Below are positions 30,201 through 45,600 of a stretch of DNA of 64,000 nucleotides, one piece after another. Each line of letters starts with the position of its first letter. Position 1 is the first letter of the stretch. A model generated the notes under the pieces. It saw only the letters and a program-made list of their open reading frames with translations. It was not told the origin of the DNA and searched no databases. Origin of the DNA: Oasisia sp. SBJ-2009 (lineage: Eukaryota; Annelida; Polychaeta; Sabellida; Siboglinidae); NCBI GenBank assembly GCA_964017155.1, contig OZ024861.1, positions 20,076,213 through 20,140,212 on the forward strand, given 5' to 3'. Position numbers and translations under genes: made by a program.

Positions 30201-30360
30201 ACTTAATGCATCTATCCAACCGCCCCTACTTAACGCATCCATCCAACCACCCCTACATAACGCTTCCATCCAACTACCCCTACTTAATGCTTCCATCCAT
30301 TCACCTCAACTTATTGCATCCAACCAACCACCCCTGTGTAACGCATCCATCCAACAACCC
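21278..30360. repeat. 9.1-kb tandem block, copy 1
   Basis: This 9,083-bp block is repeated from 30,361. Landmarks from 21,322 to about 26,900 recur at a constant offset of 9,083 bp. Beyond that the offset grows in steps of about 81 and 54 bp, multiples of 27, as the second copy gained units. An ACATATATATATAACCC interruption at about 21,981 has its partner at about 31,064. The block is satellite only, with no gene. Confidence 0.9.
22110..22710. repeat. 311-bp tandem sub-repeat inside the 9.1-kb block
   Basis: A pattern containing CTTAATACATCC, CCAACCACCTCTACATAACG and CACATCCATCCAACTACC repeats after 311 bp. The pair recurs 1,485 bp (55 units) downstream at about 23,595-24,110, and again in the second 9.1-kb copy at about 31,190-31,790 and 32,680-33,200. 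The period of 311 bp is not a multiple of 27. Confidence 0.78.
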
Positions 30361-33300
30361 CTACTTAACGCATCCATCCAATCACCCCTACTTAACGCTT
30401 CCTTTCAACCACCCGTATATACAGCATCCATCCAACCACCCCTACTTAATGCATCCATCCAACCACCCCTACTTAACGTATCAATCCAACCACTCCTACT
30501 TAATGCATTAATCCAATCACCCCTACTTAACGCATTCATCCAACTACCTCTACATAGCGCATCCATCCAACCACCCCTACTTAACGCATTCATCCAAACA
30601 CCCCTACTTAGTGCTTCCATCCAAACACCCCTACTTAACGCATCAATCCAACCACCCCTAATTAACGCATCCATTCAACCACCCTTACTTAACGCATCCA
30701 TCTAACCACCCCTACTTAGCGAATCCAACCATCCACCCCTACTTAACGCATCCATTCAACCGCCCGTATATATAGCATCCATCCAACCACCCCTAAATAG
30801 CGCATCCATCCATCCACCCTTACATAACGTATCAATCCAACCATCCTACTTAATGCATCCATCCAATCACCCCTACTTAGCACATCCATCCAACCACCTG
30901 TACTTAACGCATCCATCCAACCACCCGTAATTAACGCATCCATTCAACCACCCTTACTTAACGCATCCATCCAACCACCGCTATTTAGCGTATCCATCCA
31001 ACCACCCCTACTTAGCGCATCCAACCAACAATCCCTACTTAACGCATCCATCCAACCACTCCTACACATATATATATAACCCATCCATCCAACCATCCCT
31101 ACATAGCGCATCCTTTCAACCAGCCCTACTTAACGCATCCATCCAACCACCACTACGTAACGCATCCATCCAACAACCCTTAATTAATGCATCCATCAAT
31201 TCACCTCTACTTAATACATCCATCCATTCTCCTCTACTTAACGAATCCATCCAGCCACCTCTACATAACGTATCCACCCATTCACCTCTACTTAACCCAT
31301 CCGTCCAACCACCCCTACTTAACGCAACCATTCAACCACCCCTACTTAACATATCCATCCAACCACCTCTACTTAACGCATCCATCCAACAACCCCTACT
31401 TAATGCTTCCATCCATTCACCTCAACTTAACGCATCCATCCTACCACACCTACTTAACGCATCCATCCATTCACATCCATCCAACTACCACTACTTAATG
31501 CACCCATCCAATCCCCTCTACTTAATACATCCATCCATTCTCCTCTACTTAACGAATCCATCCAACCACCTCTACATAACGTATCCACCCATTCACCTCT
31601 ACTTAACGCATCCGTCCAACCACCCCTACTTAACGCAACCCTTCAACCACCCCTACTTAACATATCCTTCCAACCACCTCTATTTAACGCATTCATCCAA
31701 CAACCCCTACATAATGCATCCATCCAACCACACCTACTTAACGCTTCCATCCATTCACATCCATCCAACTACCACTACTTAATGCATCCATCCAATCACC
31801 TCTACTTAATACATCCATCGAACTACCCCTATTTTACGCCTCCATCGAACCACCCCTACATAACGCATCCATCAAACTTCCCCTAATTAATGCTTCCATC
31901 CATTCACCTCAACTTAATGCTTCAATCCAACCACCACTGTGTAACGCATCCGTCCAACAACCTCTAATTAATGCATCCATCAATTCACCTCTACTTAGTA
32001 TATCCATCCATTCACCTCTACTTAGCGAATCCATCCAACCACCTCTTCATATCGTATCCATCCATTCATCTCTACTTAACGCATCTATCCAACCAGCCCT
32101 ACATACCGTATCCCTCCAACCACCCATATTTAACGCATCAATTCAAACACCGTACTTAAAGCATCCATCCAACAACCCCTACATAATGCGTCCATTCAAC
32201 CACCCCTTCTTATCGCATCCATACAACCACCTCTACTTATCCCATCCATTCAACCACCCGTACTTAACGCATCCATCCAATAACCCCTACTTAACGTGTC
32301 CATCCAACCACCCGTACTTAACGTATCTATCCAACCACTACTACTTAATGCACCCATTCAATCACCCCTTCTTAACGTATCAATCCAACCACTCCTACTT
32401 AATGCATCCATCCAACCACACCTACATTACGCATTAATCCAACCACCCTTAATTAACGCATCCATTCAAACATACTTACTTAGCGCATCCATCCATCCAA
32501 CCCTACATAACGCATCCATTCAACCACATATATATAACGCATCCATCCAACCATCCCTACATAGCGCATCCTTTCAACCAGCCCTACTTAACGCATCCAT
32601 CCAACCACCCCTACTTAATGCATCCATCCAACCACCACTACGTAACGCATCCATCCAACAACCCTTAATTAATGCATCCATCAATTCACCTCTACTTAAT
32701 ACATCCATCCATTCTCCTCTACTTAACGAATCCATCCAACCACCTCTACATAACGTATCCACCCATTCACCTCTACTTAACGCATCCGTCCAACCACCCC
32801 TACTTAACGCAACCATTCAACCACCCCTACTTAACATATCCATCCAACCACCTCTACTTAACGCATCCATCCAACAACCCCTACTTAATGCTTCCATCCA
32901 TTCACCTCAACTTAACTCATCCATCCAACCACACCTACTTAACGCATCCATCCATTCACATCCATCCAACTACCACTACTTAATGCACCCATCCAATCAC
33001 CTCTACTTAATACATCCATCCATTCTTCTCTACTTAACGAATCCATCCAACCACCTCTACATAACGTATCCACCCATTCACCTCTACTTAACGCATCCGT
33101 CCAACCACCCCTACTTAACGCAACCATTCAACCACCCCTACTTAACATATCCATCCAACCACCTCTACTTAACGCATCCATCCAACAACCCCTACTTAAT
33201 GATTCCATCCATTCACCCCTACTTTACGCCTCCATCCAACCACCCCTACATAACGCATCCATCCAACCTCCACTACTTAATGCTTCCATCCATTCACCTC

Positions 33301-36300
33301 AACTTAATGCATCCATCCAACCACCCCTACGTAACGCATCCATCCAACCATCCCTACTTAATGCATCCATCCAACCACCCCTGTGTAACGCATCCATTCA
33401 ACAACCCCTAATTAATGCATCCATCAATTCACCTCTACTTAGTATATCCATCCATTCACCTCTACTTAGCGAATCCATCCAACCACCTCTTCATATCGTA
33501 TCCATCCATTCGTCTCTACTTAACGCATCTATCCAACCAGCCCTACATACCGTATACCTCCAACCACCCATATTTAACGCATCAATTCAAACACCCGTAC
33601 TTAAAGCATCCATCCAACCACCCCTACATAACGCGTCCATTCAACTACCCCTACTTACCGCATCCATTCAACCACCCCTACATAACGCATCCAGTCAACC
33701 ACACCTACTTAATGCATCCATCAAACCACACATACTTATAACACCCATCCAACCACCCCTAATTAACGCATCCATTCAACCACCCCTATTTAACGTATCC
33801 ATCGAACCACCCCTTCTTAGCACATCCATCCAAACACCCCTACTTAACGCATACATCCAACCACCCATACTTAATGCTTCCACCTATTCACCTCTACTTA
33901 ATGCATCTATCCAACCATCCCTACCTAACGCATCCATCCAACCTCCCCTACTTAATGCTTCCATCCATTCACCTCAACTTAATGCATCCATCCAACCACC
34001 CCTAATTAGCGCATCCATACATTCACCTCTACGTACAACATCCAACAACCACCACTACATAACGCATCCATTCAACCACCCATACTTAACGCATCCATCC
34101 AACCACCCCTACATAACCCATACATTCAACCACCCCTACTTAGCGCATCCATCCCACCACCCATACTTACCTAATCCATCTAACCACTCCTACTTGGCGT
34201 ATCCATCCAACCACTCCTACTCAACGCATCGATCCAACCACCTTACTAAGCGCACTGATCCAACCACCCCTATGTAAAGTATCCATCCAATCTCCCCTAC
34301 TTGACACATCCATCCAACCACCCCTACTTAACGCATCCATCCAACAACCACTTCTTAACGTATCAATCCAACCACTCCTACCTAATGCTTCCATTCAATC
34401 ACCCCTTCTTAACGTATCAATCCAACCACTCCTACTTAATGCATCCATCCAATCTCCCCTACTTAACGCATCCATCCAACCACCCCTACTTAACGTATCC
34501 ATCCAACTACCCCTACTTAATGCATCCATCCATTCACCTCAACTTAATGCATCCATCGAACCACCCCTACTTAACGCATCCATCCATTCACCTCTACTTA
34601 AAGCATCCAACAACCATCTCTACATAACACATCCATTCAACCACCACTACTTAACGCATCCATCCAAGCACCCCTACTTATCCAATACATTCAACCACCC
34701 GTACTTAACGCATCCATCCAATCACCCATACTTACCGTATCACTCCAACCACTGCTACTCAACGCATCTATCCAACCACCTGACTAAGCGCACTGATCTA
34801 ACCACCCCTACGTAACGCATCTATCCAACCACCCCTACATAACGCATCCATCCAACCACCCCTAGTTAACGTATCAATCCAACCATTCCTACCTAATGCA
34901 TCCGTTCAATCACCCCTTCTTAACGTATCAATCCAACCACTCCTACATAACGCGTCCATCCAACCACCCCTACTTATCGCATCCATCCAACCACCCCTAT
35001 TTAACGCATCCATCCAACCACCCCTACTTTACGCATCCATCCAACCTCCCCTACTTAATGCTTCCATCCATTCACCTCTACTTAAAGCATCCAACAACCA
35101 CCCCAACATAACGCATCCATTCAACCACCACTACATAACGCATCCACCCAACCACCCCTACATAAAGCATCCATTCAACCACCCCTACTTAACCCATCCA
35201 TCCAAGCACCCCTACTTATCCAATCCATTCATCCACCCGTACTTAGCGCATCCATCCAATCACCCCTACTTAGCGCATCCATCCAACCACTCCTGCTTAG
35301 CGTATCCATCCAACCACTCCTACGTAGCGCATCCATCCAATCACTCCTACTTAGCGCATCCATCCAACCACCCCTATTTAACGCATCCGTCCAACAACCC
35401 CTACATAATTGATCAATCCAACCACCCCTAATTATCGCATCCATTCAACCACCCCTACATAACGCATCCATCCAACCATCCCTACTTAATGCATCCATCC
35501 AACAACCCCTGTGTAACGCATCCATCCAACAACCTCTAATTAATGCATCCATCAATTCACCTCCACTTAGTATATCCATCCATTCACCTCTACTTAACGA
35601 ATCCATCCAACCACCTCTTCATATCGTTTCCATTCATTCACCTCTACTTAGCGCATCCATCCAACCAGCGCTACATAACGTATCCCTCCAACCACCCCTA
35701 TTTAACGCATCCATTCAAACACCCGTAGTTAAAGCATCCATCCAACCACCCTACATAACGCATCCATTCAACCACACCTACTTAACGCATCCATCCAGCC
35801 ACCCCTATTTAACATATCCCTCCAATCTCCCATACTTAATGCAGCCATCCAAACACCCCTACTTAACGCATCCATCCAAACACCCCTACATAACGCATCC
35901 ATTCAACCAGCCCTACTTAACGCATCCATCAAAACACCCCTACTTATCGCATCCATCCAACCACTCCTACTTAACGTATCCATCCAACCACTCGAAATTA
36001 ACGCGTTCACCCAATCACCCGTATTTAACGTATCTATCCAATCTCCCCTACATAACGCATCCATTCAATCACCCCCTTCTTAACGCATCCATCCAACCAC
36101 CCCTATTTAACGTATCCATCCAATCTCCCCTACCTAATGCATCCATTCAATCACCCCTTCTTAACGTATCAATCCAACCACTCCTACTTATTGCTACCAT
36201 CCAATCACCCCTTCTTAACGCATCCATCCAACCACCCCTACTTAGCGCATCTATCCAACCACCCCTATTTAACGCATCCATCCAACCACTCCTACTTAAC

Positions 36301-39300
36301 GTATCCATCCAATCACCTCTACTTAATACATCCATCCAACCACCCCTACTTCACGCCTCCATCCAACCACCCCTACATAACGCATCCGTCCAATGTCCCC
36401 TACTTAATGCTTCCATCCATTCACCTCAACTTAGCGCATCCATCCAACCACTCCTACTTAACGTATCCATCCAACCACTCCTACTTAGCGCATCCATCCA
36501 ACCACTCCTACTTAACGTATCCATCCAACAACCCCTACTAAACGCATCCATCCAATCACCCCTACTTAATGCATCCATCCCACCACTGGTACTTAACGTA
36601 TCCATCCAACCACTCCTACTTAACGTATCCATCCAACCACTCCTACTTAACGCATCCATCCAACCACTCCTACTTAACGTAACCATCCAACTAAACGCAT
36701 CCATCCAGTCACCCCTACTTAACGCATCCATCCGACCACTCGTACTTAACGTATCCATCCAATCACCCCTACTTAACGCATCCATCCAATCACCCCTACT
36801 TAACGCATCCATCCGACCACTCGTACTTAACGTAACCATGCAACCACCCCTACTAAATGCATCCATTCAATCACCCCTACTTATCCAATCCATTCAACCA
36901 CCCGTACTTAACGCATCCATCCAGTCACCCATACTTAACGCATCCATCCAACCACTCCTCCTTAGCGTGTCCATCCAACCACTCCTACTTAGCGCATCCA
37001 TCCAACCACTCCTATTTAACGCATCCATCCAACCTCCCCTATTTAACGCATCCATCCTTCCACCCCTACATAACTCATCAATTAAACCACCCCTAATTAA
37101 TGCATCCATTCAACCACCCCTACATAACGCATCCATCCAACCACCTCTACATAACGCATCTATTCAACCAGCTCTACTTAGCGCATCCATCCAACCATCC
37201 CTACTTAATGCATCCATCTAACCACCCCTGTGTAATGCATCCATCCAACAACCCCTAATTAATGCATCCATGAATTCACCTCTACTTAGAATATATCCAT
37301 CCATTCACCTCTACTTAACGCATCCCTCCAACCACCCCTATATAACGCATCAATTCAAACACCTGTACTTGAAGCATCCACCCAACCACCCCTACATAAC
37401 GGATCCATTCAACCACCCTTACTTAACGCATCCATCCAACCACCCAAACATAACGCATCCATTCATCCACCCCTACTTAACGCATCCATCAAAACACCCC
37501 TACTTATCGCATCCATCCAACCACTCCTAATTAACGCATCCACCCAACCAACCTACTTAGCGCATTCATCCAACCATCCCTTTTTAACGCATCCATCCAA
37601 CCACCCGTATTTAACATATCCATCCAACCACTCCTACTTAACGCAGCCATCCAAACACCCTACTTTGCCCATTCATCCAACCACCCCTACTTGACGCATC
37701 CATTCAAACACCCCTACTTAAAGTATCCATCGAACCACCCCTTCTTAGCACATCCATCCAAACACCCCTACTTCACGCATCCATCCAACCACCTCTACTT
37801 AATGCTTCCATCCATTCACCTCAACTTAGTGCATCTATCCAACCACCAAAACTTAGCGCATCCATCCAACCACCCCTAATGAACGCATCCATCCAACCAC
37901 AGCTACATAACGCATCCACCCAACCACTCCTACTTAACGCATCCATCCAACCACCCCTTCTTAACGCATCCATCCAACCCCCCCACGTAACGCATCCATC
38001 CATTCACCTCTACTTAAAGCACCCAACAACCACCCCTACGTTGCACATCCAATCAACCACCACTACATAACGCATCCATCCAACCACCCCTAAATATGGC
38101 ATTCATCCAACCACCCCTACTTAACGCATCCATCCAACCAACCCTACTTAACGTATCAATCCAACCACTCCTACTTAATGCTTCCATTCAATCACCTCTT
38201 CTTAACGTATCAATCCAACAACTCCTACTTAATGCATCCATCCAATCTCCCCTACTTAACGCATTCATCCAACCACCCCCTAATAACGCATCCATTCAAC
38301 CACACCTACTTAACGTATCCATCCAATCATCCCTTCATAGCCATCCATTCAATAAACCGTACTTAACGCATCCATCCAACCACTCCTACTTAACGTATCC
38401 ATCCAACCACTCCTACTTAACGTAACCATCCAACCACCCCTACTAAATGCATCCATTCAATCACCCCTACTTATCCAATCCATTCAACCACCCGTACTTA
38501 ACGCATCCATCCAATCACCCCTACTTAACGCATCCATCCAACCACTCCTCCTTAGCGTATCCATCCATTCACCCCTACTTAACGCATCCATCCAAACACC
38601 CCTACATAACGCATCCATTCAACCACCCCTACTTAACGCATCCATCAAAACACCCCTACTTATCGCATCCATCCAACCACTCCTACTTAACGTATCCATC
38701 CAACCACTCGAAATTAACGCGTCCACCCAACCACCCGTATTTAACGTATCTATCCAATCTCCCCTACTTAACGCATCCATCCAATCACCCCCTTCTTAAC
38801 GCATCCATCCAACCACCCCTATTTAACGTATCCATCCAATATCCCCTACCTAATGCATCCATTCAATCACCCCTTCTTAACGTATCAATCCAACCACTCC
38901 TACTTATTGCTACCATCCAATCACCACTTCTTAACGCATCCATCCAACCACCCCTACTTAGCGCATCTATCCAACCACCCCTACTTAATACATCCATCCA
39001 ACCACCCCTACTTTACGCCTCCATCCAACCACCCCTACATAACGCATCCATTCAACGTCCCCTACTTAATGCTTCCATCCATTCACTTCAAATTAATGCA
39101 TCCATCCAACCACCCCTACTTAACGCATCCATCCAACCACTCCTACATAACGTATCCATCCAACCACTCCTACTTAGCGCATCCATCCAACCACTCCTAC
39201 TTAACGTATCCATCCAACAACCCCTACTAAACGCATCCATCCAATCACCCCTACGTAACGCATCCATCCCACCACTGGTACTTAACGTATCCATCCAACC

Positions 39301-39655
39301 ACTCCTACTTAACGCATCCATCCAACCGCCATACTTTGCGCATTCATCCAACCACCCCTACTTAACGCATCCATTCAAACACCCCTACTTAAAGTATCCA
39401 TCGAACCACCCCTTCTTAGCCCATCCATTCAAACACCCCTACTTAACGCATCCATCCAACCACCCCTACTTAATGCTTCCATCCATTCACCTCTACTTAA
39501 TGCATCTATCCAACCGCCCCTACTTAACGCATCCATCCAACCACCCCTACATAACGCTTCCATCCAACTACCCCTACTTAATGCTTCCATCCATTCACCT
39601 CAACTTATTGCATCCAACCAACCACCCCTGTGTAACGCATCCATCCAACAACCCC
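30361..39655. repeat. 9.1-kb tandem block, copy 2
   Basis: Copy 2 is about 9.3 kb. Relative to copy 1 it has about 81 extra bases near 36,090, further small changes near 38,330 and 38,790, and 54 extra bases near 39,390. The join at 30,361 and the end at about 39,655 fall in matching units. Sequence differences from copy 1 are sparse, which suggests a recent duplication. Confidence 0.9.
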
Positions 39656-42600
39656 TAATTAATGCATCCATCAAATCACCTCTACTTTGTTTATCCATCC
39701 ATTCACCTTTACTTAACGTATCCATCTAACCACTCCTATTTAACGCATCCACCCAACCAACCTACTTAGCGCATTCATCCAAACACCCCTTCTTAGTCAC
39801 CCATATTTAACGTATCCATCCAATCTCTCCTACTTAGTGCATCCATCCAATTACCCCTACTTAGCGCATCCATCCAATCTCCCCTAATTAATGCATCCAT
39901 CCAATTACCCCTACTTAACGTAACCATCCAACCACCCCTACTAAATGCATCCATTCAATCACCCCTACTTATCCAATCCATTCAACCACCCGTACTTAAC
40001 GCATCCATCCAATCACTCCTACTTAACGAATCCATCCAACCACTCCTCCTTAGCGTATCCATCCAAGCACTCCTACTTAGCGCATCCATCCAACCACTCC
40101 TACTTAACGCATCCATCCAACCTCCCCTATTTAACGCATCCATCCATCCACCCCTACGTAACTCATCAATTAAACCACCCCTAATTAACGCATCCATTCA
40201 ACCACCCCTACATAACGCATCCATCCAACTACCTCTACATAGCGCATCTATTCAACCAGCTCTACTTAGCGCATCCATCCAACCATCCCTACTTAATGCA
40301 TCCATCTAACCACCCCTGTGTAATGCATCCATCCAACAAACCCTAATTAATGCATCCATGAATTTACCTCTACTTAGAATATATCCATCCATTCACCTCT
40401 ACTTAACGAATTCATCCAACCACCTCTTCATATCGTATCCATCCATTCACCTCTACTTAACGCATCCATCCAACCAGCCCTACAAAACGTATTCATCCAA
40501 CCACCCCAATTTAACGCATCAATTCAAACACCTGTACTTAAAGCATCCACCCAACCACCCCTACATAACGTATCCATTCAACCACCCTTACTTAACGCAT
40601 CCATCCAACCACCCAAACATAACGCATCCATTCAACCACCCCTACTTAACGCATCCATCAAAACACCCCAACTTATCGCATCCATCCAACCACTCCTACT
40701 TAACGTATCCATCCAACCACTCCTAATTAACGCATCCACCCAACCAACCTACTTAGCGCATTCATCCAACCATCTCTTTTTAACGTATCCATCCAACCAC
40801 CCGTATTTAACATACCCATCCAAACACTCCTACTTAACGCAGCCATCCAAACACCCTACTTTGCCCATTCATCCAACCACCCCTACTTAGCGCATCCATC
40901 CAAACACCCCTACTTCACGCATCCATGCAACCACCCCTACTTAATGCTTCCATCCATTTACCTCTACTTATTGCATCTATCCAACCACCAATACTTAACG
41001 CATCCATCCAACCACCCATAATGAACGCATCAATCCAACCACAGCTACATAACGCATCCACCCAACCACTCCTACTTAACGCATCCATCCAACCACCCCT
41101 TCTTAACGCATCCATCCAACCCCCCCTACGTAACGCATCCACCCATTCACCTCTACTTTAAGCACCCAACAACCACCCCTATATTGCACATCCAATCAAC
41201 CACCACTACATAACGCATCCATCCAACCACCCCTACATAAGGCATCCATCCAACCACCCCTACTTAACGCATCCATCCAACCACCCCTACTTAACGTATC
41301 AATCCAACAACTCGTACTTAATGCATCCATCCAATCTCCCCTACTTAACGCATCCATCCAACCACCCCTACTTAACGTATCCATCCATCTACACCTACTT
41401 AATGCAACCATCCAATCACCTGTACTTAATACATCCATCCAACCATCCCTACATAACGCATCCACCCAACCAACCTACTTAGCGCATTCATCCAACCACC
41501 CCTTCTTAGTCACCCATATTTAACGTATCCATCCAATCTCTCCTACTTAGTGCATCCATCCAATTACCCCTACTTAGCGCATCCATCCAATCTCCCCTAC
41601 TTAATGCATCCATCCAATTACCCCTACTTAACGTAACCATCCAACCACCCCTACTAAATGCATCCATTCAATCACCCCTACTTATCCAATCCATTCAACC
41701 ACCCGCACTTAACGCATCCATCCAATCACCCCTACTTAACGAATCCATCCAACCACTCCTCCTTAGCGTATCCATCCAAGCACTCCTACTTAGCGCATCC
41801 ATCCAACCACTCCTACTTAACGCATCCATCCAACCTCCCCTATTTAACGCATCCATCCATCCACCCCTACATAACTCATCAATTAAACCACCCCTAATTA
41901 ACGCATCCATTCAACCACCCCTACATAACGCATCCATCCAACTACCTCTACATAGCGCATCTATTCAACCAGCTCTACTTTGCGCATCCATCCAACCATC
42001 CCTACTTAATGCATCCATCTAACCACCCCTGTGTAATGCATCCAACCAACAAACCCTAATTAATGCATCCATGAATTTACCTCTACTTAGAATATATCCA
42101 TCCATTCACCTCTACTTAACGAATTCATCCAACCACCTCTTCATATCGTATCCATCCATTCACCTCTACTTAACGCATCCATCCAACCAGCCCTACAAAA
42201 CGTATCCATGCAACCACCCCAATTTAACGCATCAATTCAAACACCTGTACTTAAAGCATCCACCCAACCACCCCTACATAACAGATCCATTCAACCACCC
42301 TTACTTAACGCATCCATCCAACCACCCAAACATAACGCATCCATTCAATCACCCCTACTTAACGCATCCATCAAAACACCCCAACTTATCGCATCCATCC
42401 AACCACTCCTACTTAACGTATCCATCCAACCACTCCTAATTAACGCATCCACCCAACCAACCTACTTAGCGCATTCATCCAACCATCTCTTTTTAACGTA
42501 TCCATCCAACCACCCGTATTTAACATACCCATCCAAACACTCCTACTTAACGCAGCCATCCAAACACCCTACTTTGCCCATTCATCCAACCACCCCTACT

Positions 42601-45600
42601 TAGCGCATCCATCCAAACACCCCTACTTCACGCATCCATGCAACCACCCCTACTTAATGCTTCCATCCATTTACCTCTACTTATTGCATCTATCCAACCA
42701 CCAATACTTAACGCATCCATCCAACCACCCATAATGAACGCATCAATCCAACCACAGCTACATAACGCATCCACCCAACCACTCCTACTTAACGCATCCA
42801 TCCAACCACCCCTTCTTAACGCATCCATCCAACCCCCCCTACGTAACGCATCCACCCATTCACCTCTACTTTAAGCACCCAACAACCACCCCTATATTGC
42901 ACATCCAATCAACCACCACTACATAACGCATCCATCCAACCACCCCTATATAAGGCATCCATCCAACCACCCCTACTTAACGCATCCATCCAACCACCCC
43001 TACTTAACATATCAATCCAACAACTCGTACTTAATGCATCCATCCAATCTCCCCTACTTAACGCATCCATCCAACCACCCCTACTTAACGTATCCATCCA
43101 TCTACCCCTACTTAATGCAACCATCCAATCACCTGTACTTAATACATCCATCCAACCATCCCTACATAACGCAACCACCCAACCAACCTACTTAGCGCAT
43201 TCATCCAACCACCCCTTCTTAGTCACCCATATTTAACGTATCCATCCAATCTCTCCTACTTAGTGCATCCATCCAATTACCCCTACTTAGCGCATCCATC
43301 CAATCTCCCCTACTTAATGCATCCATCCAATTACCCCTACTTAACGTAACCATCCAACCACCCCTACTAAATGCATCCATTCAATCACCCCTACTTATCC
43401 AATCCATTCAACCACCCGTACTTAACGCATCCATCCAATCACCCCTACTTAACGAATCCATCCAACCACTCCTCCTTAGCGTATCCATCCAAGCACTCCT
43501 ACTTAGCGCATCCATCCAACCACTCCTACTTAACGCATCCATCCAACCTCCCCTATTTAACGCATCCATCCATCAACCCCTACATAACTCATCAATTAAA
43601 CCACCCCTAATTAACGCATCCATTCAACCACCCCTACATAACGCATCCATCCAACTACCTCTACATAGCGCATCTATTCAACCAGCTCTACTTAGCGCAT
43701 CCATCCAACCATCCCTACTTAATGCTTCCATCTAACCATCCCTGTGTAATGCATCCATCCAACAAACCCTAATTAATGCATCCATGAATTTACCTCTACT
43801 TAGAATATATCCATCCATTCACCTCTACTTAACGAATTCATCCAACCACCTCTTCGTATCGTATCCATCCATTCACCTCTACTTAACGCATCCATCCAAC
43901 CAGCCCTACAAAACGTATCCATCCAACCACCCCTATTTAACGCATCAATTCAAACACCTGTACTTAAAGCATCCACCCAACCACCCCTACATAACGGATC
44001 CATTCAACCACCCTTACTTAACGCATCCATCCAACCACCCAAACATAACGCATCCATTCAACCACCCCTACTTAACGCATCCATCAAAACACCCCAACTT
44101 ATCGCATCCATCCAACCACTCCTACTTAACGTATCCATCCAACCACTCCTAATTAACGCATCCACCCAACCAACCTACTTAGCGCATTCATCCAACCATC
44201 TCTTTTTAACGTATCCATCCAACCACCCGTATTTAACATACCCATCCAAACACTCCTACTTAACGCAGCCATCCAAACACCCTACTTTGCCCATTCATCC
44301 AACCACCCCTACTTAGCGCATCCATCCAAACACCCCTACTTCACGCATCCATGCAACCACCCCTACTTAATGCTTCCATCCATTTACCTCTACTTATTGC
44401 ATCTATCCAACCACCAATACTTAACGCATCCATCCAACCACCCATAATGAACGCATCAATCCAACCACAGCTACATAACGCATCCACCCAACCACTCCTA
44501 CTTAACGCATCCATCCAACCACCCCTTCTTAACGCATCCATCCAACCCCCCCTACGTAACGCATCCACCCATTCACCTCTACTTTAAGCACCCAACAACC
44601 ACCCCTATATTGCACATCCAATCAACCACCACTACATAACGCATCCATCCAACCACCCCTACATAAGGCATCCATCCAACCACCCCTACTTAACGCATCC
44701 ATCCAACCAACCCTACTTAACGTATCAATCCAACAACTCGTACTTAATGCATCCATCCAATCTCCCCTACTTAACGCATCCATCCAACCACCCCTACTTA
44801 ACGTATCCATCCATCTACCCCTACTTAATGCAACCATCCAGTCACCTGTACTTAATACATCCATCCAACCATCCCTACATAACGCATCCACCCAACCAAC
44901 CTACTTAGCGCATTCATCCAACCACCCCTTCTTAGTCACCCATATTTAACGTATCCATCCAATCTCTCCTACTTAGTGCATCCATCCAATTACCCCTACT
45001 TAGCGCATCCATCCAATCTCCCCTACTTAATGCATCCATCCAATTACCCCTACTTAACGTAACCATCCAACCACCCCTACTAAATGCATCCATTCAATCA
45101 CCCCTACTTATCCAATCCATTCAACCACCCGTACTTAACGCATCCATCCAATCACCCCTACTTAACGAATCCATCCAACCACTCCTCCTTAGCGTATCCA
45201 TCCAAGCACTCCTACTTAGCGCATCCATCCAACCACTCCTACTTAACGCATCCATCCAACCTCCCCTATTTAACGCATCCATCCATCCACCCCTACATAA
45301 CTCATCAATTAAACCACCCCTAATTAACGCATCCATTCAACCACCCCTACATAACGCATCCATCCAACTACCTCTACATAGCGCATCTATTCAACCAGCT
45401 CTACTTAGCGCATCCATCCAACCATCCCTACTTAATGCATCCATCTAACCACCCCTGTGTAATGCATCCAACCAACAAACCCTAATTAATGCATCCATGA
45501 ATTTACCTCTACTTAGAATATATCCATCCATTCACCTCTACTTAACGAATTCATCCAACCACCTCTTCATATCGTATCCATCCATTCACCTCTACTTAAC

